From contig DDBO01000079.1 of assembly GCA_002332755.1 (NCBI GenBank), positions 1 through 15,970 on the forward strand: 15,970 nt of DNA. Reading direction: 5' to 3'. This document shows positions 1 through 6,581 of the stretch, one piece after another. The stretch comes from Bacteroidales bacterium UBA2030 (GTDB lineage: Bacteria; Bacteroidota; Bacteroidia; Bacteroidales; TTA-H9). The translations under genes and the position numbers were made by a program. Under the pieces are notes generated by a model, which saw only the letters and a list, made by a program, of their open reading frames with translations, was not told the origin of the DNA and did no database searches. Every line of letters starts with the position of its first letter. Within the stretch, counting starts at the first letter, position 1.

Positions 1-325
1 TAAAAACCACCAGAAAACCATAAGCAAGTAAACCCGCCGTGAGGAAGCTTATCAGACGAACTCCCTTTTTCCCAAAATATTCATTGAGAATATCAGACAA
101 AATAAAAACAAAGGGCCAAATCAGCACACCCACGCTCATATTGAAATCCATTCCGAGATAGGTATTCAGCCATTGAATAGTTTCAGGGGAAAGGATCAAA
201 GCAGCCGCAGAGAAAATTTTCACTCCGGTAAATTCTGCGACCATGGCATTGGTTAAAAAGACAGCAGAAAGAAAGACAAAAAGAATAACTGATTTGCGCT
301 GAGCTACTGAGAGGTTATCAAACAT
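1..325 (-). CDS. yhhQ: VUT-family queuosine precursor transporter (N-terminal part, runs off window)
   Basis: Reading the minus strand from an ATG at 325 gives 108 residues with no stop before the window edge, so the 3' end is missing. The protein starts MFDNLSVAQRKSVILF, has a first membrane helix at about residues 11-30 (FVFLSAVFLTNAMVAEFTG), and then carries the family signature FVFILSDILNEYFGKKGVR at about 73-91, followed by another helix. This matches the VUT/YhhQ family (TIGR00697, COG1738), inner-membrane carriers that import queuosine precursors (preQ0/preQ1, or queuine in some bacteria) for tRNA modification. It lies 63 bases downstream of the DMT gene on the same strand and has no -7 box of its own, so it is probably co-transcribed. 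A short ORF starting at an ATG at 330 is out of frame. The start codon lies inside possible competing hairpins (see findings). The family call is firm; the exact substrate is inferred. Confidence 0.88.
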   Translation of the reverse strand, partial: MFDNLSVAQRKSVILFVFLSAVFLTNAMVAEFTGVKIFSAAALILSPETIQWLNTYLGMDFNMSVGVLIWPFVFILSDILNEYFGKKGVRLISFLTAGLLAYGFLVVF

Positions 326-351
326 AACATAAGAGAAGTTATTGCCTCTCA
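308..351 (-). promoter_or_regulatory. Inverted repeats around the VUT start codon
   Basis: On the minus strand TGAGAGG (351-345) can pair with CCTCTCA (314-308), closing a 30-base loop that holds the ATG at 325. Inside the loop GTTAT (328-324), which includes the first two bases of the start codon, can pair with an ATAAC on either side (342-338 or 318-314). These pairings are seen directly. A role in controlling translation is only inferred, and I do not recognise a preQ1 aptamer of any known class. Confidence 0.3.
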
Positions 352-388
352 ACAAACAGCCTATGGAAAAGTTTGGTCAATTCAATTT

Positions 389-1276
389 TCACAGGAAGAA
401 AAGCGATGCGCCCATCACACTTACAGCTGCACCAATCCATTCTCGGAGAGTGACTTTTTGTTTAAAAAGCAGCGCTGAAGGGGCAAGGATTAATACAGGA
501 GTAAGCCCCATTAGCGTTGATGCAATACCCGCCTGAGTTTTTTGGATGGCCAACAAAGAAAATGAAACACCAAGAAAGGGGCCTAAGATTGATCCAAGTA
601 CCAAGGCCCGCATACCTTTACGGTCTTTAATACCTATACGTATTTCAGACCAATGCGACTTGAGCACCACAATAACAAAAAATCCGATTATACCCGCGAT
701 AATGCGTATCTGAGTGGCAGCAAAGGGGCTATAGCTACCCATGCCATATTTACTCAAGACCAGGCCGGTTGCTTGCCCGACAGCTCCTGCCAGCGCATAA
801 ACGAGCCCTCTGACCGGAAAATTCAGCCCGGGTCGGCCATTGCCATTACCTCTGTTAACAACTACCAGGGCAATTCCACTCATAGTAAGCATCATGCCTG
901 CCAAATGCATCCACGACATTACTTCTCCCAGAACAAAAAAACCAATGAATGCCGTAATAGGTGGCACAAGGGTTTGAATAAGCATGGTGGTGCGGGCGCC
1001 CATCAACCGAAAAGCACTAAAAAGAAAAAAATCGCCAAAAACAAATCCAGCAACCCCTGAAAGTAAAAGCCAAAACCAGGAATGTACACCGGCATCGGTG
1101 GGAAGGGGAAGCCCACGATAAAAATAATTGAATATTAACAGATAAATAAAAGCCAACGACAACCTTAATAAATTTACGGTAAGCGAACCGAGTCGTTTAC
1201 TTGCGATTTCAAAAGCCAAGGCAGTACCTGTCCACAAAAAGGCGGTAAGAAGTGCGGCAATTTCTCCCCAGGGCAT
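389..1276 (-). CDS. DMT-superfamily EamA-type transporter
   Basis: A 295-residue, strongly hydrophobic protein with about ten membrane helices arranged as two EamA repeats (roughly residues 5-138 and 155-295), the standard size and architecture of drug/metabolite transporters of the RhaT/YdcZ/PecM type. The N-terminus, MPWGEIAALLTAFLWTGTAL, is the typical first helix. The second repeat begins around GLVYALAGAVGQATGLVLSK and ends VMGASLFFL. Such inner-membrane proteins export amino acids, purines or other small metabolites; the substrate cannot be read from sequence. The ATG at 1276 is preceded by a perfect -7 element at 1300-1307 on the same strand, which gives a short leader and supports this start. 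The next gene downstream (63 bases away, same strand) is the VUT transporter, so the two probably form an operon. Nothing looks truncated or foreign. Confidence 0.9.
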   Translation of the reverse strand: MPWGEIAALLTAFLWTGTALAFEIASKRLGSLTVNLLRLSLAFIYLLIFNYFYRGLPLPTDAGVHSWFWLLLSGVAGFVFGDFFLFSAFRLMGARTTMLIQTLVPPITAFIGFFVLGEVMSWMHLAGMMLTMSGIALVVVNRGNGNGRPGLNFPVRGLVYALAGAVGQATGLVLSKYGMGSYSPFAATQIRIIAGIIGFFVIVVLKSHWSEIRIGIKDRKGMRALVLGSILGPFLGVSFSLLAIQKTQAGIASTLMGLTPVLILAPSALLFKQKVTLREWIGAAVSVMGASLFFL

Positions 1277-1299
1277 AAATTACATTTCGAAAAGAGCGG

Positions 1300-1307
1300 C
1301 AAAGATA
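1300..1307 (-). promoter_or_regulatory. Bacteroidetes -7 promoter element for the DMT-VUT operon
   Basis: TATCTTTG on the minus strand is a perfect match to the TAnnTTTG element read by the Bacteroidetes primary sigma factor. It would start transcription about 15-20 bases before the ATG at 1276. I see no clear TTG -33 element at the expected distance, so the site rests on the -7 box alone. The 237-base gap 1277-1513 is shared with the divergent gene at 1514 and contains nothing else I recognise. Confidence 0.45.
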
Positions 1308-1468
1308 CCAGATTTAAAAAAGTCCTCACCCTCTGCCATTTTTTAGTCACTTTAACACTGTGGTGCTTAGAAAAGACACTCAAAATTTCCTTGTTTTTCA
1401 AGAATCAAAATAATAGCCCAGAATATAATGGTTAATAACCTTTGCTTTTATATTCAAAAGAAACCCTT

Positions 1469-1476
1469 TATTTTTG
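1469..1476 (+). promoter_or_regulatory. -7 promoter element for the polybasic membrane protein
   Basis: TATTTTTG matches TAnnTTTG. A TTTG at 1441-1444 lies 24 bases upstream, slightly longer than the usual -33 spacing. Transcription would begin near 1482, leaving a leader of about 30 bases before the ATG at 1514. Confidence 0.45.
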
Positions 1477-1513
1477 ACAAGCTACCTGCAAGCACTTCAA
1501 ATGCTTTTGAAAA

Positions 1514-2962
1514 ATGAAACATGGCTCAGAAACAAAAAGCAAACAGAATATCGATGCCTTTTTTGATAAAATCCTCATTATTTTGGGATTGAGAAAAAAG
1601 AAAAAACATCACAGGCACCATTATACACTTTTTAGACCCACTGCACAAGCTTCAGATGCACCTGCAGAAACACACCCAAATAAAAGCAACCGAAATCGAA
1701 ACAGAACATTCTGGGATTTCCTTTTTCAAAATCAAAAGAAACACAGAAGCCCCCCCAAACACCAAGCTGCGACCCCAGAAAAGAATACTCCTTCCTCTTA
1801 TCATTCCAAGACAAAGCACAGCAAGGAAGGCTGGTGGAGCGATTTTTTTAGTCTTTTTAAAAGCAAAAGACCAAAAGAAAAGAAAAGAACAAGAATAGCA
1901 ATTGGAGTGGAGCCACAACCAGAGCACCGCCGTCACCACAAAAAGAAAAAGAGGAAATGGAGAGAGTGGTTTAAGAAATATTTCCGTACCATTCAGGAGC
2001 CACTATATAACTTCCTGTATTTTTTAAACCTCAGGCCTGTTCCTTACGATCCTTTTCTTGATCACGACCGCTTTACTCATGAAGACACACAAATCATGCG
2101 GATACAGCGCTACATGGTGTATGCCTTCAATTCCATCATCCTTTATATAATAGCTTATATCACAGCCTATTTGATATACCAGCTGGCCGTTATTTTAACG
2201 GCATCCTTTTTTGATATTGATAGCGTCCTTTATTACTATGAGGTTATGTTTCCCATCGGGAATGCTTCCCCAAAATGGAACCAATGGAACATCATCACCA
2301 TTACCTTAGCAGGCCCTTTAGTATCCCTTTTGGGAGGCATTCTTTGGTACAGGGTATTGATGCGCAAAGCCCGGCATCCCATCATGAAGCTTTTTTATTT
2401 GTGGCTGTCGTTTCATTCGTTTAACATGTTTTTTGGAGCTTTTGTAGCAGGCGTCATAACAGATCAGGGATTTGGGTATGTTGCCAACTGGCTATACATG
2501 GGAATTGCGTTGAAGATGCTGTTTTCACTAATAGCTTTAGGCATAATGGCATATATCGGCTGGAGAGCTGCACGCCACGTTTTGGCTACAAGTAATTCAC
2601 CCCAGCGCATCAACCGCAAGAACAGGCCCTATTTCATTCTTAACCAGACTATTTTACCATGGCTTGTGGGCTCAGCAATAATGCTCTGGATAAAAGTACC
2701 CAACAAAATGCCCCAGCATGAGAACATAATAGTGTACGATGGCATCATCCTGGGTGCGATGGCCTTCTTATCCATTGCCCCTTTGTTTAACTGGAAAGCT
2801 AAACCCTTTGAAAGCAAATTTTCAGCTTCCCGGAAAAAGACCGGTTTTGTTTGGGCTTATTTATTGGCCGCCATTTTTCTTATTTTACTTTATCGTTTTG
2901 GGTTAGAAAGAGGCCTTCACTTTCTCATAAAAATAAGTTTCTCGATAAGTCTCTACAGATAA
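1514..2962 (+). CDS. Multi-pass membrane protein with long polybasic N-terminal tail, function unknown
   Basis: A 482-residue protein that I cannot assign to a named family. Residues 1-175 form a cytosolic-looking, very basic tail with no signal peptide. It contains four spaced units, each an aromatic/amphipathic stretch followed or preceded by a Lys/Arg/His run: about 14-36 (AFFDKILIILGLRKKKKHH), 65-83 (TFWDFLFQNQKKH), 106-125 (GWWSDFFSLFKSKRPKEKK) and 143-173 (KKKKRKWREWFKKYF). Residues 200-462 hold about seven membrane helices (near 200-230, 258-282, 290-315, 322-350, 377-395, 405-425 and 443-462). The segment TLAGPLVSLLGGI (264-276), followed by SFHSFNMFFGAF (299-310), is reminiscent of the second half of M50-type membrane proteases, but there is no HExxH, so it is not an active metalloprotease. 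The gene has its own promoter and stands alone, with corA 101 bases downstream. The tail suggests binding to acidic lipid headgroups or nucleic acid; this is inference. Confidence 0.8.
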   Translation: MKHGSETKSKQNIDAFFDKILIILGLRKKKKHHRHHYTLFRPTAQASDAPAETHPNKSNRNRNRTFWDFLFQNQKKHRSPPKHQAATPEKNTPSSYHSKTKHSKEGWWSDFFSLFKSKRPKEKKRTRIAIGVEPQPEHRRHHKKKKRKWREWFKKYFRTIQEPLYNFLYFLNLRPVPYDPFLDHDRFTHEDTQIMRIQRYMVYAFNSIILYIIAYITAYLIYQLAVILTASFFDIDSVLYYYEVMFPIGNASPKWNQWNIITITLAGPLVSLLGGILWYRVLMRKARHPIMKLFYLWLSFHSFNMFFGAFVAGVITDQGFGYVANWLYMGIALKMLFSLIALGIMAYIGWRAARHVLATSNSPQRINRKNRPYFILNQTILPWLVGSAIMLWIKVPNKMPQHENIIVYDGIILGAMAFLSIAPLFNWKAKPFESKFSASRKKTGFVWAYLLAAIFLILLYRFGLERGLHFLIKISFSISLYR

Positions 2963-2985
2963 GCTTTCATTTCGGGTAAATAGGC

Positions 2986-2993
2986 TAAATTTG
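2986..2993 (+). promoter_or_regulatory. -7 promoter element for corA
   Basis: TAAATTTG is a perfect TAnnTTTG match in the 101-base gap before corA. Only a weak TTTC-type -33 region is present. The expected transcription start is near 2999, inside the left arm of the inverted repeat 2995-3030. Confidence 0.45.
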
Positions 2994-2994
2994 C

Positions 2995-3030
2995 GGCGGT
3001 TTTAAATCTTTTACCGGAATGTAAACCGCC
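2995..3030 (+). promoter_or_regulatory. Inverted repeat at the corA leader
   Basis: GGCGGTTT (2995-3002) and AAACCGCC (3023-3030) are perfect 8-bp arms around a 20-base spacer. A second, smaller pair, TTTAC (3010-3014) and GTAAA (3021-3025), overlaps the right arm, so the two pairings exclude each other. No T-run follows, so it is not a normal rho-independent terminator for the upstream gene. It could be an operator overlapping the start of transcription or a leader structure; the sequence does not decide. Confidence 0.35.
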
Positions 3031-3063
3031 AGAATTTAGTATTAAACGTCAAAACAGGCTTTT

Positions 3064-3975
3064 ATGATTGAGACCATCAGGATTGGAACGCTGAGGTGGC
3101 ATCATATCCTCAATCCCACGGAGCAGGATTTCAGTTTTCTTTTGGAACACTTTCACTTCCATCCCCTCGACATAGAAGACTGCCGAAGTTTGGTTAACCA
3201 GCGGCCTAAAATTGACGTTTACGACGATTATTATTTCATGATTTTACATTTTCCGGGATTCGATAAAACGCGCAATTTCGTCAGAACCCGTGAAGAAAAA
3301 ATTTTCTGGGGTAGAGATTTTGTGGTGACTATGGGCAAAGTCCATAGCGAAGTGAGTGAGCTTTTTCGCAAAACCCGACAACTAATTGATAACCATGAAG
3401 AAACCGGATTTGCTACCTCCGATGCCCTGCTTTATCTCATCCTGGAACACCTGATGAAAGAAAGCTATATTCTTGTACGTTATATTGGTGACCAGGTTGA
3501 TCAGGCCGGGCGTATGCTTTTTGAACGCAAAACGTTGAGCATCATTGAAAAAATCTCCGTAACCCGCCGAAATATTATCATTCTAAATACTATCTTCAAA
3601 CCCCAACTCCCTGTATTCAATAAATTTGAAACGGGTGAAATTCAAAGTTTTGCCGAAAGCATGGAAGAATACTGGGGCAATATACTCGACTACCATCAAA
3701 AGATTTGGGACCTTATCGAAGATTATTCGGAATTAATCGAAGGTTATTCCAAGACCTTCGACTCTTTGCAGACTAACCGAACCAACGAGATTATGAAAAT
3801 GCTGACTATAGTGTCGGCCATTGTGCTGCCCTTGACATTCGTTACGGGTATTTATGGCATGAATATCATTCTCCCTTTACAAGAATATAAACATGCCTTT
3901 GAGATTATTTTGGGTTTCATGGCTCTGTTAGCCGGAGTCATGCTGTACTACTTCAGAAAAAGAAACTGGATGTAG
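3064..3975 (+). CDS. corA: CorA-family magnesium transporter
   Basis: A 303-residue CorA-type divalent-cation channel of the inner membrane, which takes up Mg2+ (sometimes Co2+ or Ni2+) as a homopentamer. The large N-terminal cytosolic domain begins IETIRIGTLRWHHILNPTEQ and includes the usual LDIEDC segment and a long helical stalk rich in Glu and Asp. The C-terminus has exactly two membrane helices (about 247-264 and 279-297) joined by the diagnostic YGMN motif at residues 264-267, followed by the basic end RKRNWM. The length is normal for the short bacterial CorA group. The ATG at 3064 has no good Shine-Dalgarno sequence, which is usual in this phylum. It is followed by a convergent gene, so it is probably transcribed alone from the promoter at 2986. 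The GMN motif makes the family call firm; ion preference cannot be seen. Confidence 0.95.
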   Translation: MIETIRIGTLRWHHILNPTEQDFSFLLEHFHFHPLDIEDCRSLVNQRPKIDVYDDYYFMILHFPGFDKTRNFVRTREEKIFWGRDFVVTMGKVHSEVSELFRKTRQLIDNHEETGFATSDALLYLILEHLMKESYILVRYIGDQVDQAGRMLFERKTLSIIEKISVTRRNIIILNTIFKPQLPVFNKFETGEIQSFAESMEEYWGNILDYHQKIWDLIEDYSELIEGYSKTFDSLQTNRTNEIMKMLTIVSAIVLPLTFVTGIYGMNIILPLQEYKHAFEIILGFMALLAGVMLYYFRKRNWM

Positions 3976-4063
3976 TGTTTAATTTCCAGTAAAAGCATAA
4001 AAGGATGTCTTCGCTTGACAGCATACACCTGCAACAATCAAAAAGAAACTCTTATTTGATCGA

Positions 4064-4666
4064 TCAATAAAAAGTTGCCTGGGAAAAATCGATGGGGATA
4101 TCTTTCAGCTCGCACTTGAAAGCAAGAAAATCAAGTATTTTATCAGCAAGACTATCGTCAAGTTGCCCCATTGAGATATGAATAACCAAGTCGGTATGCT
4201 CGCGGGAGGGCTTTCCAAGGTTGGGGTTGTGCCTTTCCTCCAGACGCATGCGCCGTTTTTCGAGCATGGCTTCCTTTATTTCAAGATCAACCTGATCCGG
4301 ATGTTTTGAGACACTTAAAAACACCACCCGAATATGCTTGAAATGCGCAGGGAAAAACCATGACCAGAAATCTTTTTCCTTGCGTTTACGAATTCGCTGA
4401 CTACTGGAAAAAATCATCAAATGGTTTTGCAGACGGGTGGGCTTTGATTTAAAACTGATTTTTCCAAAAGGCTCCCTAAACTCCGGAGGCAGGTTATTGG
4501 CCCGCATGACGAGCTTTTTGAGCCCGGATATAAATTTATCATAAACTTCCCGGTTTCGTTCATAATTTTCACGAATACGGTCGATACGGACTTGCAGGCG
4601 CTCCGAATGTCCTTGCATCTGTCTGAGACTCGACCTCCGTTCAGCTTCATCCAGCCAATTCGACAT
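4064..4666 (-). CDS. Conserved-looking hypothetical cytosolic protein, 200 residues
   Basis: I do not recognise this protein. It begins MSNWLDEAERRSSLRQMQ and is soluble, highly charged and free of signal peptide or membrane helices. Residues about 1-55 look like one long helix or coiled coil (RLQVRIDRIRENYERNREVY). A middle section contains KDFWSWFFPAHFKHIRVVFL (about 97-116), and a second charged helix around EIKEAMLEKRRMRLEERH (about 129-146) precedes a possible small alpha/beta C-terminal part (DLVIHISMGQLDDSLADKIL). The ATG at 4666 has a TAATTTTG -7 box 38 bases upstream. The gene is divergent from the response regulator, sharing a 159-base promoter region, and convergent with corA across 88 bases. 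The frame is open, uninterrupted and preceded by a promoter, so it is probably a real gene. Its role is unknown; the position suggests, at most, possible co-regulation with the two-component system. Confidence 0.75.
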   Translation of the reverse strand: MSNWLDEAERRSSLRQMQGHSERLQVRIDRIRENYERNREVYDKFISGLKKLVMRANNLPPEFREPFGKISFKSKPTRLQNHLMIFSSSQRIRKRKEKDFWSWFFPAHFKHIRVVFLSVSKHPDQVDLEIKEAMLEKRRMRLEERHNPNLGKPSREHTDLVIHISMGQLDDSLADKILDFLAFKCELKDIPIDFSQATFY

Positions 4667-4703
4667 GGTTGATGTTTTAAAAATATTTTGAACTAAAATT
4701 ATG

Positions 4704-4711
4704 CAAAATTA
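4704..4711 (-). promoter_or_regulatory. -7 promoter element for the 200-residue gene
   Basis: Minus-strand TAATTTTG matches TAnnTTTG. It gives a leader of about 30 bases to the ATG at 4666. No convincing -33 element is visible at normal spacing. Confidence 0.4.
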
Positions 4712-4754
4712 TCGTATTCTAGGTATACGACGACATCTGCCAAGGATAAATGCG

Positions 4755-4786
4755 TTTTGATTCCTTAAGCGATATGATTATTTTTG
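4755..4786 (+). promoter_or_regulatory. Bacteroidetes promoter of the two-component operon
   Basis: This is the best promoter in the window: TTTTG (4755-4759), a 19-base spacer, then TATTTTTG (4779-4786), matching both the -33 TTG and -7 TAnnTTTG elements at normal spacing. Transcription should start near 4792, about 35 bases before the response-regulator ATG. Confidence 0.6.
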
Positions 4787-4825
4787 TAGCAATTAAATTT
4801 TCATAATAACAAGAAATTCTCAAAA

Positions 4826-5521
4826 ATGGATAATTCCGGTTTCAAGATACTGTTAGTTGACGACGAGCCAGATGTTCTTGAGTTTTTAAGCTACAACCTT
4901 CGCAGGGAGGGATTTGAAACCATCCTGGCCGGAAGTGGCAAAATGGCTCTTCAAATTCTTCGACAAGAAAAAGTGGATATGATCATTTTGGACCTGATGA
5001 TGCCTGAAATGGATGGTATGGAGACCTGCGCAGAAATCAGAAAATTACCCTTGGCAAGCGAAAGCCTCATCATCTTTTTGACGGCTCGTGGTGAAGATTA
5101 TACCCAAATAGCAGCTTTCGAGGCCGGAGCCGACGACTTTGTTGCCAAACCCGTAAAGCCCCGTGTGTTAATCAGCAGGATAAAAGCTTTACTACGAAGA
5201 AAGAAAATGGATGCTCAGGGAGAAGTTATCCAAGCCTCTAATTTAACAATTGACAAAGAAAGATATACGATTACGGTTGATGGCCGGGAAATCACCCTTC
5301 CACGCAAGGAGTTCGAACTGATTAGTTTGCTGGCATCCAAGCCTGATCGCGTGTTTACCCGGGAAGAAATATTTGCCCAGGTATGGGGAAATGATGTTAT
5401 TGTTGGTGAACGCACTATAGATGTGCACATCAGAAAAATCAGGGAAAAACTAAACATACCCAATATTAAAACTGTAAAGGGCATAGGCTATAAATTTGAA
5501 AACACGCCGACAAAACCTTAA
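4826..5521 (+). CDS. OmpR/PhoB-family response regulator
   Basis: A 231-residue DNA-binding response regulator. The receiver domain (about 6-122) has the acidic pair in LLVDDEP (Asp12, Asp13), the phospho-acceptor Asp56 in IILDLMMPEMDG, the switch Thr86 in IIFLTARGED and the conserved Lys108 in AKPVKP. A short linker leads to an OmpR-type winged helix (about 128-226) with LPRKEFELISLLASKPDRVF, the recognition helix VGERTIDVHIRKIREKL and the terminal wing TVKGIGYKFE. It would be phosphorylated by the kinase encoded 10 bases downstream and then bind direct repeats in target promoters. The sequence resembles the widespread Bacteroidetes PhoB-like regulators (not RprY), but no pho gene is nearby, so phosphate control is not claimed. 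All catalytic residues are present and the length is standard. Confidence 0.95.
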   Translation: MDNSGFKILLVDDEPDVLEFLSYNLRREGFETILAGSGKMALQILRQEKVDMIILDLMMPEMDGMETCAEIRKLPLASESLIIFLTARGEDYTQIAAFEAGADDFVAKPVKPRVLISRIKALLRRKKMDAQGEVIQASNLTIDKERYTITVDGREITLPRKEFELISLLASKPDRVFTREEIFAQVWGNDVIVGERTIDVHIRKIREKLNIPNIKTVKGIGYKFENTPTKP

Positions 5522-5531
5522 GCCCTTCGAT

Positions 5532-6581
5532 ATGGGAAAATCTCTTTTCCGTTTTTCGGACTCTCGTAAGTTAGCCACGCTGGCTTCTTCGGGGATTTCA
5601 ATTGTGTTTTTACTTACAAGCTGGTTTCTACATCCTGATGGCAATAAGTTTACCCTGTTTATCATAGCGGTGGCTTTCTGGGTTGTATCCTTTCTCCTCA
5701 TTTTGTGGCTTACTAACAAGTTCATCTACGACAAAATACGTGTCATCTATAAAATCATACACAACCAGAAAGTGCCCAAAGACGTGAACCCCAAGGAGAC
5801 CATTAAAGCTGAATCATTGGAAGAAATTGACGCTGAGGTGGAAGCCTGGAGCGAAGAACGTCGCCAGGAAGTAGATAAACTTCGCGAAATGGAACGCTAT
5901 CGCAGAGAATATATTGGCAATATATCCCACGAGCTCAAAACACCAATTTTCAACATTCAGGGTTATATTCTTACCTTGCTCGACGGAGGATTGGAAGATC
6001 CGGAGGTGAACCGTACCTACCTGCTCAAGGCCGAGAAAAGCGTCAATCGATTGATTGCTATGATTGAAGACCTTGAGACCATTAATCTTTTGGAGTCGAA
6101 CGAGCTGAAATTAAATTTCACCCGCTTTAATCTCGTTGACCTGGTTCGGGAGGCAATGGAATCACTCGAATTGAAAGCAGCCAAAAAAGAATGCAAGTTG
6201 GTGCTTAACCATGAAATTGAAATACCTCTTTTTGTAAAGGCCGACCGGCATCGCATAATGCAGGTACTGGTTAATTTGCTCGACAATGCCATTAAATATG
6301 GGAAAAAAGAGGGAGGAAGGGTAAAGGTCAGCTTTTTTGACATGGATGAGCACATACTGGCCGAAGTAACCGATGATGGGCCAGGAATACCTCAAGAATA
6401 CCTTCCGCGGATTTTTGAACGTTTTTTTCGCATCGACAAAGGCCGCTCCCGTAGCCAGGGAGGGACAGGATTGGGGTTAGCCATCGTTAAACACATTATG
6501 GAGGCTCACGGACAAACAGTAACTGTGAGAAGCACCCCCGGTATTGGAACCACCTTCGGTATTACCTTGAAAAAAGCCTGA
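5532..6581 (+). CDS. PhoR-like sensor histidine kinase
   Basis: A 349-residue membrane histidine kinase that autophosphorylates and transfers phosphate to the adjacent response regulator. It has two membrane helices (about 14-32 and 40-60) separated by only a short HPDGNK-type loop, then a linker or HAMP-like helix (about 61-125), a HisKA domain with the H-box NISHELKTP (His133), and a HATPase domain with the N-box VNLLDNAIKYGK (Asn252), the G1 box DDGPGIP (about 281-287), the F-box FERFFRID and the G2 box GGTGLGL (about 310-316). The longest open frame begins at a TTG at 5496 and would overlap the regulator by 26 bases. I prefer the ATG at 5532, 10 bases after the regulator stop, which starts MGKSLFRFS. 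Transcription is almost certainly shared with the regulator. Lack of a periplasmic sensor domain is unusual and suggests intramembrane or partner-based sensing. Confidence 0.92.
   Translation: MGKSLFRFSDSRKLATLASSGISIVFLLTSWFLHPDGNKFTLFIIAVAFWVVSFLLILWLTNKFIYDKIRVIYKIIHNQKVPKDVNPKETIKAESLEEIDAEVEAWSEERRQEVDKLREMERYRREYIGNISHELKTPIFNIQGYILTLLDGGLEDPEVNRTYLLKAEKSVNRLIAMIEDLETINLLESNELKLNFTRFNLVDLVREAMESLELKAAKKECKLVLNHEIEIPLFVKADRHRIMQVLVNLLDNAIKYGKKEGGRVKVSFFDMDEHILAEVTDDGPGIPQEYLPRIFERFFRIDKGRSRSQGGTGLGLAIVKHIMEAHGQTVTVRSTPGIGTTFGITLKKA

Noticed and set aside
326..388. preQ1 riboswitch before the VUT gene
   Set aside because: The expected C-rich loop and A-rich tail of known preQ1 aptamers are not visible; only simple inverted repeats remain.
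653..1060. Plus-strand 135-residue open frame
   Set aside because: It lies wholly antisense to the well-supported DMT transporter and has no family features.
1652..1939. Minus-strand open frames opposite the polybasic tail, Cys/Phe-rich
   Set aside because: Composition mirrors the Lys-rich codons of the plus-strand gene; no promoter or domain.
3976..4063. Possible bidirectional terminator between corA and the 200-residue gene
   Set aside because: Only a 4-bp TGTC/GACA hairpin and distant 5-bp arms are present; too weak to call.
4056..4067. Perfect palindrome TTGATCGATCAA overlapping a stop codon between convergent genes
   Set aside because: It has no loop and no T-run, so it is a poor terminator; one 12-bp palindrome in AT-rich DNA can be chance.
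4826..6581. PhoB/PhoR phosphate-starvation system by name
   Set aside because: Domain layout fits, but many Bacteroidetes pairs look like this and no phosphate gene is in the window; no symbol assigned.
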